NCBI GenBank assembly: GCA_950295325.1 | Contig: OX485803.1 | Span: 8,372,001-8,432,000, forward strand | Reading direction: 5' to 3' | From: Polytrichum commune | Lineage: Eukaryota > Streptophyta > Polytrichopsida > Polytrichales > Polytrichaceae | DNA: 60,000 nucleotides | In this document: positions 59,258 through 60,000 of the stretch, one piece after another | Layout of the letters: every line of letters starts with the position of its first letter | Position numbering within the stretch: the stretch's first letter is position 1 | Translations under genes and position numbers: made by a program | Notes under the pieces: model-generated | What the model was told of the DNA's origin: nothing | Seen by the model: only the letters and a program-made list of their open reading frames with translations | Database searches by the model: none

Positions 59258-60000
59258 ATGTCTCCCCTTCCCCTCTCCCCCCTCTCCCCAATTATATTGA
59301 CTATTGAATCTAGAATGGTTAAGAAGTTTTGAACATGGAGTCTATTAGGTTTTAATCACATATATTTTTGGTGTTTGTTCTTGGAGTGGACATGCCTAGT
59401 TCGGGAACTCTTTGCCGGCCACCTATATTTGGTGTGGTATGTGGTTAGATGTGGCTCCGAGCATGGACTACATGTTCAAAATTTCTTAAGCATTCTAGAC
59501 TCAATAGTCAAAATAATGGGGGGGGTATATAATCACTTATTGAGTACAATAAGCTATAGTTTGATCATATATAAGATATTTGTATGAGCTTCAAAATTAT
59601 GACAATTTATTATTCCACCATGGAATTTAGTTCCATTGACCCTAGAATTTTTTTAAATAAATATTATATCATGTCCCCCCCTGGAACAAAGTAGTAAATA
59701 TTTGGTTAATATTCATACATTCATGCTAATGTCTGGATTCAGGGGTGGAGTTATATTCCTACACTATTCACAAGAAGCAATGTTCATCCCGACACTTTAT
59801 TAAAAACCAACACTACTCATAATATTCATAATTTTCATATTGGCATTACTCACTATTCATAGCATAGTCAATTTCTCCCTATTACATAAGTTCTTCCCAT
59901 GAAGGTAAGACAATGGAGGCCCTTGTCATATGCTAACTATAGAAACAAAACTCAATCATAGGGTTCAATAACGTTATGCATGAAACTAACGACACCCTTG
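59258..60000. other. Intergenic stretch, no gene seen
   Basis: AT-rich sequence with a G tract (59517-59525) and a C tract (59675-59682). No exon or element recognised up to the window edge. Confidence 0.45.

Overview
The window looks like nuclear DNA from a land plant: genes are split by GT-AG introns, it carries a plant NAC transcription factor and a plant-type 20S proteasome alpha-1 subunit, and gene density is very low (three clear protein-coding genes and one tRNA in 60 kb). The NAC protein is of the VND/NST/SMB (VNS) type. Two Tc1-like DD34E transposons and a LINE tail are present, which together make a seed-free plant such as a bryophyte plausible, but the sequence does not prove the lineage.

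Layout. 1-3.5 kb: an element with long inverted arms (976-2697) and an unrecognised ORF. 3.5-12.4 kb: a three-exon VNS-type NAC gene on + (coding 8090-11490, 475 aa) with a long, simple-repeat-rich upstream region, and repeats in both introns. 12.4-29 kb: gene-poor DNA holding one tRNA-Leu(CAG) gene (19384-19463, -), fold-back MITE-like elements, GA microsatellites, a small element with G/C-tract ends and a 10-bp target duplication (25158-25495), and a 945-bp element rich in AGTGTCAC motifs. 29.0-30.6 kb: a decayed Tc1-like DD34E transposon with recognisable ends. 31.3-39.4 kb: a 14-exon gene on - (546 aa) with a C-terminal GOLD-like beta-sandwich and a tail of three 29-residue repeats. 39.97-40.15 kb: an orphan transit-peptide-like exon. 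40-47 kb: gene-poor, with two adjacent copies of one TIR element. 47.6-50.4 kb: the two-exon proteasome alpha-1 gene on +. 52.7-60 kb: a second, different Tc1-like relic, a LINE tail and three MITEs, two of them with intact 3-bp TWA target duplications.

The genes do not form a pathway: one is a developmental transcription factor, one a core proteasome part, one a conserved protein of unknown role. The strongest shared pattern is that the introns of all three genes contain local tandem duplications (units of about 94, 254, 270 and 300-330 bp). In the proteasome intron the unit carries copies of the exon-1 end and its splice donor. No prokaryote-like system, CRISPR array or virus was seen.
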